Shown here: in pieces, positions 16,739 to 27,300 of the stretch
Layout of the letters: every line of letters starts with the position of its first letter
Position numbering within the stretch: position 1 is the first letter of the stretch
Assembly: GCA_945860415.1 (NCBI GenBank)
Contig: CAMAQA010000029.1
Location: 1-33,169 of the forward strand
Length of the DNA stretch: 33,169 nucleotides
Direction: 5' to 3'
Source of the DNA: Bacteriovorax stolpii
GTDB taxonomy: Bacteria > Bdellovibrionota > UBA1018
The notes under the pieces: model-generated
The model's input: only the letters and a program-made list of their open reading frames with translations
Told to the model about the DNA's origin: nothing
The model's database searches: none
Position numbers and translations under genes: made by a program

Positions 16739-17871
16739 TGGAAACGATCCTCTCGACTCTGAATGGTCTCTGGGCGTCGAATGCAAACCTCATCACCACT
16801 GCTGTCATGGCGGTCGTGGTGGCGGTCAGCCTGCTGCAGGTTGTTCCGTTGATGGTGTGGCTCGAGCGTCGCGGCTCGGCCGTGATGCAGAAGCGCCACG
16901 GCCCGAACCGTCTTGGTCCTCTCGGCCTGTTCCAGGGCATCGCCGACGGCATCAAGGCCGTATTCAAGGAGGACAATCCTCCGGCACACGTCCACAAGTT
17001 CTTCTACCGGCTCGCGCCGGTGGTGTGCCTCATCCCGGCCTACATGACCTTTGCGGTCATTCCGTTCGCGAGTTCGATCACGATCGGCGGCCACACGATC
17101 AATTTCCAGGTCGCCGACCTGAACGTCGGCTTCCTGTACATCTTCTCGATCGCGTCGCTGGGTGTTTACGGCATCATCATGGCGGGCTGGTCTTCGAACA
17201 ATAAGTACTCGCTCCTGGGAAGCCTGCGCTCGTCCGCCCAGATGATCAGCTATGAGCTTTCGCTCGGACTCTCGGTCATCGGCATCCTGATGATCTTCTC
17301 GAGCGTGAAACTCGGAGACATCGTTCGCCAGCAGGGCGAACTCCTGGTCCAGCTGGGGCCGATCGCCATTCCGAAGTGGGGATTCTTCGTTCAGCCGCTC
17401 GGATTCCTGATCTTCCTCGTGTCTGCCTACGCCGAGACGAACCGCCTTCCTTTCGATCTTCCAGAGGGGGAATCCGAGATCGTGGCCGGCTACCACCTCG
17501 AGTACGGTTCGATGCACTTCGCGCTCTTCATGATGGCCGAGTACATCAACATGACGGTTGCGGCGGCCCTGACGGTGACGCTGTTTTTCGGCGGCTGGCA
17601 GATGCTGCCGGGCCTCCCGCAGCTTCACCAGCTCATCATCGAGCAGTTCCAGCTCGTCGCACTTGCCGGAGACGGCCTGCGTGTTCTGTTCGAGTTCGGA
17701 TCGTTTGCAGCGAAGACCGCGTTCTTCCTCTGGCTCTTTGTCTGGGTCCGTTGGTCGCTGCCGCGCTTCCGCTATGACCAGCTCATGGATCTCGGTTGGC
17801 GCGTGATGCTACCGCTCTCGCTGGTGAACATCTTCGTCACTGGCATCCTGATCTACTACAAGGTGGTGTGA
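16738..17871 (+). CDS. nuoH: NADH-quinone oxidoreductase subunit H
   Basis: A 377-residue, eight-helix NuoH connecting the quinone cavity to the membrane arm. Intact family features include LERRGSAVMQKRHGPNRLGP, SAQMISYELSLG, and the acidic loop ETNRLPFDLPEGESEIVAGY followed by EYGSMHFALF. The loop is fully conserved here and fully neutralised in the paralogue at 3433. ATG 16738 shares bases with the nuoG stop (TGATG). An insertion between helices 6 and 7 (about residues 280-310) contains Gln- and Leu-rich sequence not typical of E. coli NuoH. Confidence 0.97.
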   Translation: METILSTLNGLWASNANLITTAVMAVVVAVSLLQVVPLMVWLERRGSAVMQKRHGPNRLGPLGLFQGIADGIKAVFKEDNPPAHVHKFFYRLAPVVCLIPAYMTFAVIPFASSITIGGHTINFQVADLNVGFLYIFSIASLGVYGIIMAGWSSNNKYSLLGSLRSSAQMISYELSLGLSVIGILMIFSSVKLGDIVRQQGELLVQLGPIAIPKWGFFVQPLGFLIFLVSAYAETNRLPFDLPEGESEIVAGYHLEYGSMHFALFMMAEYINMTVAAALTVTLFFGGWQMLPGLPQLHQLIIEQFQLVALAGDGLRVLFEFGSFAAKTAFFLWLFVWVRWSLPRFRYDQLMDLGWRVMLPLSLVNIFVTGILIYYKVV

Positions 17872-17873
17872 AG

Positions 17874-18314
17874 ATGATCGTCAAGAACAAGCCAGGGTTG
17901 TTTCAGCGCTTCTACCTTCTCGAGGCACTCGCTGGACTGAAGATCACGATTTCGAAGATCTTCAAGAAGAAGGTCACCATCCAGTATCCCGAAGAGCGTC
18001 GCGAGTACTCCGACCGCTATCGCGGGATGCATTACATCAAGTCGGTCAACGGCGTGGAGAACTGCACGGCGTGCATGCTTTGTCCAACGGTTTGCCCGGC
18101 CGAGTGCATCCACATTGAGGCCGGCGAGCGTGACGACAAGGAGAAGTACCCCGTCAAGTTCGAGATCGACTCGCTCCGCTGCTGCTTCTGCGGCATGTGC
18201 GAGGAGGCCTGCCCGAAGGATGCGATCAAGCTCAGCAACATCTACGAGATGAGCCAGACCACGCGTGAGGCTTACGACAAGGAATACCTCATGGAACAGC
18301 GAGGCCATAAATGA
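17874..18314 (+). CDS. nuoI: NADH-quinone oxidoreductase subunit I
   Basis: A 146-residue ferredoxin-type subunit carrying N6a and N6b. The ligand sets are Cys64-x2-Cys67-x2-Cys70-x3-Cys74-Pro and Cys103-x2-Cys106-x2-Cys109-x3-Cys113-Pro. The N-terminal amphipathic part (GLKITISKIFKKKVTIQYPE) is the usual membrane-lying helix. It starts two bases after the nuoH stop; longer in-frame starts lie inside nuoH. Its last codons overlap nuoJ by four bases (ATGA). Confidence 0.97.
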   Translation: MIVKNKPGLFQRFYLLEALAGLKITISKIFKKKVTIQYPEERREYSDRYRGMHYIKSVNGVENCTACMLCPTVCPAECIHIEAGERDDKEKYPVKFEIDSLRCCFCGMCEEACPKDAIKLSNIYEMSQTTREAYDKEYLMEQRGHK

Positions 18315-18886
18315 CCGCCATCAACCCGATTGCCTTCTACCTCTTCGCGGGAGTCGCGCTGGCCTTTTCCGTCATGACTGTTCTTCGAAAAAACCCTGTC
18401 TCGAGTGCCTTCAGCCTCGTGATGGTTTTCTTCTCGTTTGCAGGAATTTACGCGATTCTTGGCGCCCACCTGATCGCCACTCTCCAGGTGCTGGTCTATG
18501 CCGGCGCCATCATGGTGCTCTTCGTGTTCGTGGTCATGCTGCTGAACTCGGATAGTCCCTCGTTCGACTTCCGCAGGACGCCTGCGCTGTTTCGCGTGGC
18601 CGCAGGCCTGGTGTGCGCAGCCCTTTTTGTCCTGTTCGTGCGTGTCTTCAAGAACTCGCCCCCCGTCTTGACGCCCGGAGCGTTTACCGCGGAGGCGGTG
18701 GACGCTGCCGGTGGAAATACCCGCGTGATTTCGGAGCTGATGTTCTCCGAGTACGTGCTTCCGTTTGAGCTGACTTCTGTGCTCCTGCTCGCCGCCATCG
18801 TTGGTGCCGTTGCGCTCGCGAAGCGGCATTCGGTAGCCAAGCCCGTATCCAAGAAGGGAGTCGCCCATGTCGCTGCCACCCGTTGA
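18311..18886 (+). CDS. nuoJ: NADH-quinone oxidoreductase subunit J
   Basis: A 191-residue, five-helix NuoJ. Helix 3 keeps [20 protein letters not shown], the motif with the conserved Tyr and Gly where a local helix distortion takes part in coupling. Helix 5 ends [18 protein letters not shown] 18311 overlaps the nuoI stop. The C-terminus is basic. It overlaps nuoK by 20 bases. Confidence 0.95.
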   Translation: MTAINPIAFYLFAGVALAFSVMTVLRKNPVSSAFSLVMVFFSFAGIYAILGAHLIATLQVLVYAGAIMVLFVFVVMLLNSDSPSFDFRRTPALFRVAAGLVCAALFVLFVRVFKNSPPVLTPGAFTAEAVDAAGGNTRVISELMFSEYVLPFELTSVLLLAAIVGAVALAKRHSVAKPVSKKGVAHVAATR

Positions 18887-19181
18887 GCCCTGGGTTGTCC
18901 TGGCCTTCTCTGCTGCGATCTTTTTTGTCGGACTGTTCGGGCTGCTGGTTCGCCGGAATCTTCTGATCATCCTGATGTCGATCGAGCTCATGCTCAATGC
19001 CGTGAACCTGACCTACGTCACGTTCTCGCACCAGCTTTCGTCGATGGCGGGCCAGATGTCCGTGTTTTTTATCATCACCGTGGCGGCCGCCGAGTCTGCC
19101 GTCGGCCTGGGCCTCGTGATCGCGCTCTATCGTACGCTCAAGACCGTCGACACCGACGAGATCACCCTCCTGAAGGATTGA
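18867..19181 (+). CDS. nuoK: NADH-quinone oxidoreductase subunit K
   Basis: A 104-residue, three-helix NuoK. The two buried channel glutamates are Glu40 ([12 protein letters not shown]) and Glu76 ([11 protein letters not shown]). It is the direct comparison for nuoK1, where the aligned residues are Gln. It starts within the 3' end of nuoJ, so translation is probably coupled. Confidence 0.97.
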   Translation: MSLPPVEPWVVLAFSAAIFFVGLFGLLVRRNLLIILMSIELMLNAVNLTYVTFSHQLSSMAGQMSVFFIITVAAAESAVGLGLVIALYRTLKTVDTDEITLLKD

Positions 19182-19185
19182 TGCC

Positions 19186-21153
19186 ATGTTGAAGCTGATT
19201 CCGCTTTTTCCGCTCCTCGGATTCCTGGTGAACGGCCTGTGGTACGCGCTCATTCAGTCGCGCCCCGGCGCGAAGAAGGCCGGGTCAACCGTCACCGGTG
19301 GACTGGCCAGTCTGGCGATCCTGGGATCGTTCATCGTCAGCGTGAAGGTGTTCCTGCAGCTCAGGGGCATGCCGGAGGCCTCGCGCGTGATCGAGGAAAC
19401 ACTTTTTTCCTGGATCCAGGTGGGCGACCTGAATGTTCCGATGACCCTTCGCGTGGATGTCCTCTCGACGCTCTTCACGATGGTCATCAGCGGCGTCGGC
19501 TTCCTGATCCACGTCTATTCGATCGGCTACATGAGCCACGACGAGACGCCTGGCAAGTTCTTCACCTACCTGAACCTGTTTTGCTTCGCGATGCTCATGC
19601 TGGTCATGGGCGCGAACCTTCCGATCCTGTTCCTCGGCTGGGAAGGCGTCGGCCTGTGCTCGTACCTCCTCATCGGCTACTGGTACACCGACGACGAGAA
19701 GGCCTCGGCGGGCAAGAAGGCGTTCATCGTGAACCGTATCGGCGACCTGGGCTTCCTGCTCGGCATGTTCCTGATCTTCACGACCTTCCAGACGCTCGAC
19801 TTCGTTGAGATTCGCGCTGCGTTCTCGAACAGTCCGACGGGCGTTCTTCCCGCAGGCGTTACCTTCGAAACGCTCTCGGCCATCGGCCTGCTGCTTTTCG
19901 TGGGATGCATGGGAAAGTCCGCGCAGATTCCTCTGTATGTCTGGCTTCCTGATGCCATGGCCGGCCCGACGCCGGTGTCTGCCCTCATCCACGCCGCGAC
20001 GATGGTGACCTCCGGTATTTACCTCGTGGCGCGCCTGAACTTCCTGTATTCGCTGGCGCCCACGGCAAGCGTGGTGGTGGCCGGGGTCGGCGCCTTCACG
20101 GCCTTCATGGCCGCGACGATTGCGATCACCCAGCGCGACATCAAGAAAGTGCTCGCTTATTCGACCGTCTCGCAGCTCGGATACATGTTCCTCGCCTGCG
20201 GCGTGGGTGGTTATGTGGCGGGAGTCTTCCACGTCATCACGCACGCGTTCTTCAAGGCGCTCATGTTCCTCGGTGCGGGCAGCGTGATTCACGGAATGCA
20301 TGAAGAGCAGGACATCATGAAGATGGGCGGCCTGAGGTCCAAGATGCCGCAGACCTTCCTCGTGTTCCTGATCGGATGGCTGGCCATCAGCGGCCTACCG
20401 CCGTTCTCGGGCTTCTTCTCGAAGGATGAGATCCTCTGGCTCTCGTTTGCCTCGATGAAGGGTTCGAAGGTTCTTTGGGCAATGGGTGCCATGACGGCGG
20501 TGATGACGGCCTTCTACATGAGCCGCCTGTTCTTCCTGACGTTCATGGGCAAGCCGCGCACGCATGAGGCCGAACATGCCCACGAGTCTCCGTTCGTGAT
20601 GACCGGGCCCCTCTGGGTGCTCGCGATTCTGAGCGCGATTGGCGGGTTCATGGGAATTCCTCCAGTGATTTCCGAAGTCTTCGGCGCCCATGACATCAAC
20701 TGGCTGGCTCACTGGCTGAATCCCGTGGTGCCGCATCATGTGGAGCTGAACCCCGGAACCACCCATGCGATGGAATGGGCCCTCATGGGTCTCAGTGTCC
20801 TTGGTGCACTCGTCGGCATCTTCGTGGCCAAGGGGCTTTATCGCGATCTCGCGAAGGCCGAGAGCCTGAAGCAGAAGTTCGCAGGCGTTCACAATATCCT
20901 GACGAACAAGTGGTACGTCGACGCGCTTTACGACGCCGTCATCGTTCGCCCGCTGGTAAACTTCTCGAAGTTCCTCTGGCGCGGATTCGACGTTCTGGTC
21001 ATCGACGGATTCGTGAATGGCCTCGGACGCCTCAGTGCGTGGACCGGCAACGCCGCGCGTGTGATGCAGACCGGCTCGGTCCAGACTTATGCAATCATGG
21101 CCCTCCTGGGCCTGCTCATTACCGTGGGGTACCTGGTTTATGGCCTGGCTTGA
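19186..21153 (+). CDS. nuoL: NADH-quinone oxidoreductase subunit L
   Basis: A 655-residue distal antiporter-like pump subunit. The channel residues are present: Glu in GWEGVGLCSYLLIGYW (TM5), Lys in GKSAQIPLYVWLPDAM (TM7), Lys in DIKKVLAYSTVSQLGYM, and Lys-Asp in GFFSKDEIL (TM12). The C-terminal part has the amphipathic lateral helix and the anchoring segment beginning VMQTGSVQTY. ATG 19186 lies five bases after the nuoK stop. Confidence 0.98.
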   Translation: MLKLIPLFPLLGFLVNGLWYALIQSRPGAKKAGSTVTGGLASLAILGSFIVSVKVFLQLRGMPEASRVIEETLFSWIQVGDLNVPMTLRVDVLSTLFTMVISGVGFLIHVYSIGYMSHDETPGKFFTYLNLFCFAMLMLVMGANLPILFLGWEGVGLCSYLLIGYWYTDDEKASAGKKAFIVNRIGDLGFLLGMFLIFTTFQTLDFVEIRAAFSNSPTGVLPAGVTFETLSAIGLLLFVGCMGKSAQIPLYVWLPDAMAGPTPVSALIHAATMVTSGIYLVARLNFLYSLAPTASVVVAGVGAFTAFMAATIAITQRDIKKVLAYSTVSQLGYMFLACGVGGYVAGVFHVITHAFFKALMFLGAGSVIHGMHEEQDIMKMGGLRSKMPQTFLVFLIGWLAISGLPPFSGFFSKDEILWLSFASMKGSKVLWAMGAMTAVMTAFYMSRLFFLTFMGKPRTHEAEHAHESPFVMTGPLWVLAILSAIGGFMGIPPVISEVFGAHDINWLAHWLNPVVPHHVELNPGTTHAMEWALMGLSVLGALVGIFVAKGLYRDLAKAESLKQKFAGVHNILTNKWYVDALYDAVIVRPLVNFSKFLWRGFDVLVIDGFVNGLGRLSAWTGNAARVMQTGSVQTYAIMALLGLLITVGYLVYGLA

Positions 21154-22738
21154 TACTCGCCTCCTGACTGTTCTGACCTTTTTTCCGCTCGCCTGGGGCG
21201 TGGTCGGTCTCATGCTTCCATCAGGCAAGGACGGAAAAGCCGTCAAGGCGTGGAGCCTGGTTGGAACCCTGCTGACGTTCTGGATCTCGTGGATCCTTCT
21301 CGGCAAGTTCAACGGTGGAACCGCGGACTTCCAGTTCACGGAGAACCTTCCGTGGATTCCGGGTCTCGGCATCAACTATAACCTGGGCGTTGACGGCCTG
21401 AGCATCTGGCTCATCATGCTCACGACATTCCTGATGCCGATCGTCGTCCTGGGTGCGTTCACCGCGGTTGAAGAGCGCGTGAAGGAATTCTTCTTCCTGC
21501 TGCTTGCCCTCGAGACCGGGATGCTGGGCGCGTTCGTCACGCTCGATGCGTTCCTGTTCTACGTCTTCTGGGAGTTCATGCTCATTCCGATGTACTTCCT
21601 GATCGGCATCTGGGGCGGCAAGGACCGCATCTACGCCGCGATGAAGTTCTTCATCTATACCATGGTTGGCTCGCTGCTGATGCTCGTGGCGCTGTTCTAC
21701 CTGATGCACCAGCATCAGCTTCAGTTTGGCAGCTACTCCGCTGCAATCACGGATCTCTACAAGCTGAAGCTGGCCGGCGACGGGTGGTTTTCGGTCCAGG
21801 GCCTGCTCTTTCTGGCGTTCGCCCTGGCATTTGCGATCAAGGTGCCTCTCTTTCCGCTGCACACCTGGTTGCCGGATGCGCACGTCCAGGCTCCGACTGC
21901 TGGATCGGTGGTCCTGGCAGGCGTGCTCCTGAAAATGGGTGGATACGGATTCCTCCGGTTTGCCTTCCCGCTCTTTCCGCAGGCCGTCGCCCAGTACCAG
22001 ATGGTTTTCATGGCCCTCGGCGCGATTGCCATCGTGTACGGCGCGTGGGTGGCCATGGTCCAGCCGGACATCAAGAAGCTGGTGGCATATTCCTCAGTCA
22101 GCCACATGGGCTACGTCGTCATTGGGCTTTTTTCTCTGAACACCGTTGGCGTGACGGGTTCAATCTATCAGATGCTGAACCACGGCATCTCGACCGGAGC
22201 ACTGTTCCTTCTCGTCGGCATGATCTACGAACGCCGACATACGCGCGAAATCAGCGACTTTGGTGGAATCACGAAGGTCATGCCTCTTTTCGCGGTAGCG
22301 TTCCTGATCGTGACGCTCTCTTCGGTTGCCCTGCCTGGCACGAACGGGTTCATCGGAGAGTTTCTGATCCTGCTCGGAACATGGAAGACCAGCCAGTGGA
22401 CGGCGGTTGTCGCCGGAACGGGAGTCATCTTTGGCGCCGTGTACATGCTGTGGATGTTCCAGCGCGTGATGTTCGGGCCACTCAAGAATCCAGAGAATGA
22501 GAAATTGAAGGACCTCTCGCTTCGCGAGGCTCTCGTACTCCTGCCCCTGCTCGTCATGGCGGTTTGGATGGGCATCAAGCCGAATCTGTTCTTCAACAAG
22601 ATGGATGCCTCGGTTGCAGCCTTTCTCGAGCGCTCCGTCGTGAAGTCGGCTGCAAATGACCAGGCTCCATCGGCACCATCCCAGAAGGCGGCACCTGTTC
22701 CCGGGGCTTCAGCGAAGTCCAAAACCAGCAAGATTTGA
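21140..22738 (+). CDS. nuoM: NADH-quinone oxidoreductase subunit M
   Basis: A 532-residue antiporter-like pump subunit. Glu in FWEFMLIPMYFLIGIWGG, Lys in AIKVPLFPLHTWLPDAH, Lys in AGVLLKMGGYG and Glu in NGFIGEFLIL are all present. The C-terminal tail is rich in Pro, Ala and Lys (from about residue 500), as in nuoM1 but more basic. ATG 21140 gives the normal N-terminus and overlaps the end of nuoL by 14 bases; an earlier in-frame start at 21089 would lie deeper in nuoL. Confidence 0.97.
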   Translation: MAWLDTRLLTVLTFFPLAWGVVGLMLPSGKDGKAVKAWSLVGTLLTFWISWILLGKFNGGTADFQFTENLPWIPGLGINYNLGVDGLSIWLIMLTTFLMPIVVLGAFTAVEERVKEFFFLLLALETGMLGAFVTLDAFLFYVFWEFMLIPMYFLIGIWGGKDRIYAAMKFFIYTMVGSLLMLVALFYLMHQHQLQFGSYSAAITDLYKLKLAGDGWFSVQGLLFLAFALAFAIKVPLFPLHTWLPDAHVQAPTAGSVVLAGVLLKMGGYGFLRFAFPLFPQAVAQYQMVFMALGAIAIVYGAWVAMVQPDIKKLVAYSSVSHMGYVVIGLFSLNTVGVTGSIYQMLNHGISTGALFLLVGMIYERRHTREISDFGGITKVMPLFAVAFLIVTLSSVALPGTNGFIGEFLILLGTWKTSQWTAVVAGTGVIFGAVYMLWMFQRVMFGPLKNPENEKLKDLSLREALVLLPLLVMAVWMGIKPNLFFNKMDASVAAFLERSVVKSAANDQAPSAPSQKAAPVPGASAKSKTSKI

Positions 22739-22747
22739 GGAAAGACC

Positions 22748-24316
22748 ATGAGCGATGAACCGCTGATTGCCACTGCGACGACATTGAATACCATCCGGCC
22801 GGAGCTGCTCACGATGACGTTCGGCCAAATGGCCGCACTCAGTCCTTGGATCTGGGCCCTCGGAGGCGCTCTATCCATGATGCTGGCAGCTGTGCTCTTC
22901 AAGACCTGGAAGTGGGTCGTTCCCGCGCTGATGATCATGGCGACCGCCGGGGCCGCGTGGAGCTCGACGATGCTGATGGATCTGGGAGACCAGTTTCTAT
23001 TCAATCGGATGATGCTGGTGGATCGGTTCACCCTGGTCTTCACGGTCCTGTTCGCCATTTCGGCGCTGGTCACGACTCTATCATCGATGAAGTACCTCGA
23101 TCGTGAAGGGCTGCAGCACCCCGAGTACTACATCCTGATGCTCTTTTCGATGATCGGGATGATGAACATGGTCTCGGCCCTCGACCTTGTGGTCATCTTC
23201 GTGGCCCTCGAGCTCATGTCGATTTCCGTCTATGTGCTGGTGGGGTTTCGCCGAGCCGACCGACGCAGCAATGAGGCAGCGGTGAAGTACTTCGTGCTCG
23301 GTGGCGCCGCCTCCGCCGTGTTCCTCTATGGTTCTGCACTGCTGTACGGCGCGACCGGCTCAATCAACATTCAGGAAATCCTGGCCGCGGTGGAGGCCGG
23401 ACGGGCAGGGGGCTCGCTCCTGTTTGTCCTGGGCGCGGCGCTGGTGATCTTCGGCTTCCTGTTCAAGGTGGCGTCGTTTCCGTTTCATATGTGGATGCCG
23501 GACGTTTACGAGGGCGCTCCCGCTCCGATCACCGGTTTCATGACCACCGGAATCAAGGCTGCTTCTTTCGCCACGTTCGTCCGCGTGATGGCCGGACTCG
23601 GCTATGGTGACGGACTTGCGGAAGCCGTACAGAAGCACCTGCACGATATTCTCTGGATCTCGGCGGCGCTGACGATGGTCATTGGTAACGTCATCGCGCT
23701 GACGCAGGTCAATCTCAAGCGCATGCTGGCCTACTCCTCGATTGCCCATACGGGATATCTGCTCGTCGGCATTCTGGTCGGACCCGCATCGGATTCGGGC
23801 TACGGCCCGATTTATCTGTACCTACTCGCGTATACCGTGATGAACCTCGGCGCCTTCGCGGTTCTGTCGGCCCTGGCCAAACGTGGCGATTCCGGAATCA
23901 ACCTCCACGACATGGCCGGCCTATCGAAGCGCCAGCCGCTGATGGCTTTCGGAATGGCCGTCTTCCTGTTCTCCATGGCAGGCATTCCGCCCACGGCCGG
24001 GTTTGCCGCCAAATATTTGCTGTTTTATTCGGCAGTGCAGGCCGGCGAAATCTGGATCACTGTCATTGCCGTGCTGTGTAGCGCCATTTCCGTGTACTAT
24101 TATCTGAGAGTGCTCGTGTACATGTACATGCGCGAGCCTGCTGAGGCCGGTGGGTCGGCGGGGCGGTCGTGGATGGCTTCGGCTGCCGTGCTGGCGATGA
24201 TCGTGCTGACGTTGCAGATCGGCGTCCTTCCGTCGCGAGTGATCGAGACGGCAAAGTCGATCTCGAAGACGGCAGTACCGCAGATCGGCCAGGCAGGAGC
24301 CCGCGCCGCTCGATGA
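22748..24316 (+). CDS. nuoN: NADH-quinone oxidoreductase subunit N
   Basis: A 522-residue antiporter-like subunit and the last complex I gene. Glu in VALELMSISVYVL, Lys in FLFKVASFPFHMWMPD, Lys in GIKAASFATFVR, Lys-Arg in LKRMLAYSSIAHTGY and Lys in GFAAKYLLF are all present. The N-terminus has about 25 extra residues before the first helix. GAGGAAAG precedes ATG 22748. Nine bases separate it from nuoM. Confidence 0.97.
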   Translation: MSDEPLIATATTLNTIRPELLTMTFGQMAALSPWIWALGGALSMMLAAVLFKTWKWVVPALMIMATAGAAWSSTMLMDLGDQFLFNRMMLVDRFTLVFTVLFAISALVTTLSSMKYLDREGLQHPEYYILMLFSMIGMMNMVSALDLVVIFVALELMSISVYVLVGFRRADRRSNEAAVKYFVLGGAASAVFLYGSALLYGATGSINIQEILAAVEAGRAGGSLLFVLGAALVIFGFLFKVASFPFHMWMPDVYEGAPAPITGFMTTGIKAASFATFVRVMAGLGYGDGLAEAVQKHLHDILWISAALTMVIGNVIALTQVNLKRMLAYSSIAHTGYLLVGILVGPASDSGYGPIYLYLLAYTVMNLGAFAVLSALAKRGDSGINLHDMAGLSKRQPLMAFGMAVFLFSMAGIPPTAGFAAKYLLFYSAVQAGEIWITVIAVLCSAISVYYYLRVLVYMYMREPAEAGGSAGRSWMASAAVLAMIVLTLQIGVLPSRVIETAKSISKTAVPQIGQAGARAAR

Positions 24317-24329
24317 TGATCGGGCCGGG

Positions 24330-24350
24330 CCTCTCGACCGGATAGAGAGG
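24330..24350 (+). promoter_or_regulatory. Hairpin that pairs the ribosome site of the TPR gene
   Basis: CCTCTC (24330-24335) is complementary to GAGAGG (24345-24350), with a 9-base loop. The right arm is the Shine-Dalgarno sequence of the gene starting at 24353. The stem could keep that gene's expression low unless ribosomes or an upstream structure open it. It is only 6 bp, so this is suggestive. Confidence 0.35.
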
Positions 24351-24352
24351 AC

Positions 24353-27300
24353 ATGGCCGCGAAGAGATCTTCCACGAAATTCAAGATCAGGCTCGAGACC
24401 GGAAGGGTGCTTGGGCCGATCGATGCCGAGCGGATTGAAAAGCTGATCCGCAAGGGGCACGTGCGTGGCAGCGAGCTGGTCCGTCCGCATCCGGACGGCG
24501 ACTGGAAGCCTTTCGCCCACTATCCCGAACTGGCCGACGTGATGTTTGCAGTTGCTGCTGGCAAGAGCGTCGAAGAGACCAAGGCAGGCACCGCGCAGCA
24601 TCTTCCTGAAGCGGCGCAGACGCAGCTTCTCGAAGCCACCACGATTCTGCCTGGTGATTCTGAGCCGGCACAGGTGTCGGTGCCCCAGCAGTCGTCGGAA
24701 GGTTCCGCCTCATTTTTGAGCCTCGAATCCGTGCCTCAGCCTGAAAAGCCGCCAGAGCCCGCAGAGCCAACTCGCGCACCGCCGGGCCCGGTGGTTGTTG
24801 AAGAGCAAGAGCCTGAAGACCGCACGGTCGTGGGCTCACCTTTTGATCAGGACGAAGAAGAGGGAACGGCCGTCGGAATCTCACTCCAGGGCGAAGAGCT
24901 GCCCGAGGTGAAGAACATCTCTCAGGAAAAGACCGTCGTCTTTCAACGCTCCTCGACTTCCAAGAAGCTTCCAGGCAGGACCGGTAAGCCCGGTCGAACC
25001 AGGGTGCAGCGGGTGATGATCCTGCTCGTGCTGGTCTTCATTGCGCTCGAGCTCGTTGCCGACATGACGGATTCACCCAGAAAAGCACGCGATCGAACCG
25101 AGGAGATCCGGCCTCGGCTGCCGTCGGCGACGGAAAAAAAACCCGACCCCATGCAGAGCCAGAGGCTCTACATCCAGGGACTGGAACAATACCGTTCGGA
25201 TTCGCTTCCAGAATATCGAAAGGCTGCATCACTGTTCACGAAGGCGGTCGAAGCCGACCCGCAGAATGTGCGGGCACTGGCGATGCTTGCTTCGAGCTAC
25301 CTCAACCTGATCGATGTCTCGAACAAGGATGAGACCTACTTCTCGGTCATTTCCAAGCTGATCGAGCTCTCTCGGGCCAAGGATCTTGACATGCCCGAGA
25401 CACTCATTGCGGAAGTCGAATACCTGCTTTTTTCGCAGCGACCCACTGCGGCCCAGAATCGAGTCATCGACTACACCAAGAGCCACAAGAATTACGACTC
25501 GATCCTGTTCGTTTACCTGGCGCAGGTGCTGCTCGCGCGCGGTGATTACGCCACTGCGGCCCGTTATCTCAGCCCGCTTTCCGACGACAAGCCTTACAGC
25601 GTGAAGGTCTTCCATCTGCGTGGCCAGATTGCCGAAGGCCTCGCGGACTCGGATGCTGCTCTCGTTCAGTATCGCAGGGCAGTGGAGCTGAATCCGCGGC
25701 ACGGCTTCTCTCGTTACAGGATCCTGAGGCTGCTGGAGGCAAGGGCCACCCTCCGTGAGGGGCGTGAGCACCTGGTCTTTCTCAGCAAGAATCCTGACCT
25801 TCTGCCGGCGCGCGAACAGGCGCAGGTGCTTTCGTGGCGAGCCACGGTGGAGGAATCTGAAGGAAGGGTCGATGTGGCGCTCGGACTAGTCGAGCGCTCG
25901 CTTCGATTGGATTCAGACAATCCAGCATACAGCCTCCAGCACTACCTGCTGCGCGCCCGTGCCGGCGACACCGTGCCCTCGATCCGTAAAGAAGCCAGGC
26001 TCTACTACCATATTGCCGAGGGTGAGCGACTCGCTCGTGAGGGAAGAATCGAGGAGGCACTCGTTCAATACCTCGAAGCGCGTCGAGAAAGTCCGAAGAG
26101 TCCGCTGCCACTGTCAAAGCGTGGTGAGCTTTTTTATGCGATCAAGAAGGACATCGTGAATGCCCGGATCGCCTACCAGAAAGCCGCAGAGCTTGCGCCG
26201 CGCGATGTCCGAATCTGGTCAAAATATATCGAGCTCCTGATTCAAAGCTATGAGTGGGACGAGGCTGCCAAGGCCATGGCTCGCTTCCGCTCGCTGCCGG
26301 TTCCCCAGGGAATCATCGACAAGATCTCTGCCGACTGGCATGCCCGACAGGGCCTTCACGTTGAGGCCCAGTCGCATTATCGAAAGGCCATGTCGCGGTC
26401 TTACATCGATCCCAACGTGTACCTCGCCTACGGCAAGAGCCTGATTGCCACGAAGCAGTTTGAGCAGGCGCCGTTCATCTTTTCTCTGGCCATGCGACTC
26501 GACCCAGAGAATCCCGAGGCACTCCTCGGAACGGCAACCGCCATCGCGGGTAGCGACGGAATTGATCGCGCGGTGGCCTACCTTCAGGACGAAATTCAGA
26601 AGGGACGCGGCACTCGGGTCGAGCTGCTCTGTGGCATTGCCTCGCTCCTGATCCAGAAGGGACGGCTCGACCAGGCGGAAGAGCTGATCGAGCAGGCCAA
26701 GACCCTTCGGCCGGAGGCCCCGCAGCCCTGGAAGGCATCGGCAGAGCTGGCGTTGGCGCGGGGTACCGAACGCAAGTGGAAGGAAAAGGCGGACGATGCC
26801 TTCCGCGCCTATCTCGATCGAAATCCGAGCGATGCCACGATCATGTATGAGCGCTACCGCGTTCTGGTGGATCTCGAGAAATACGAGCAGGCGGACCAGG
26901 AGCTGGGCCGCATCTATGAGTCGTATCCCAAGTTTCCGAGCCTTCATTTCAGCAAGGGCCTGATCTACATGCGCCTGGCCAACTACAAGGCGGCACTGCG
27001 CGAATTCGAGCAGGAACTCAAGAACGGCAACACGTCGACCCAGAACCTCATCGAACTCGGCAAGGCCCATCTGGAACTCAAAGAACCGGACAAGGCACTG
27101 GGCTACTTCATTCGGGCCATCAAGCGGAGCCCGGGTGATTCCGAGCCCAAGATTCAGGCGGGCCGGGCCAACCTCGTACTGACTCGTTATGAAGCCGCAG
27201 TTGCCATGTTCCAGGAGGCCATGAAGATCGACTCCGGAAATCCAATGATCTACCGCCACCTCGGATATGTGTACCGAGCCATGGGAGACGCCGGGAACAT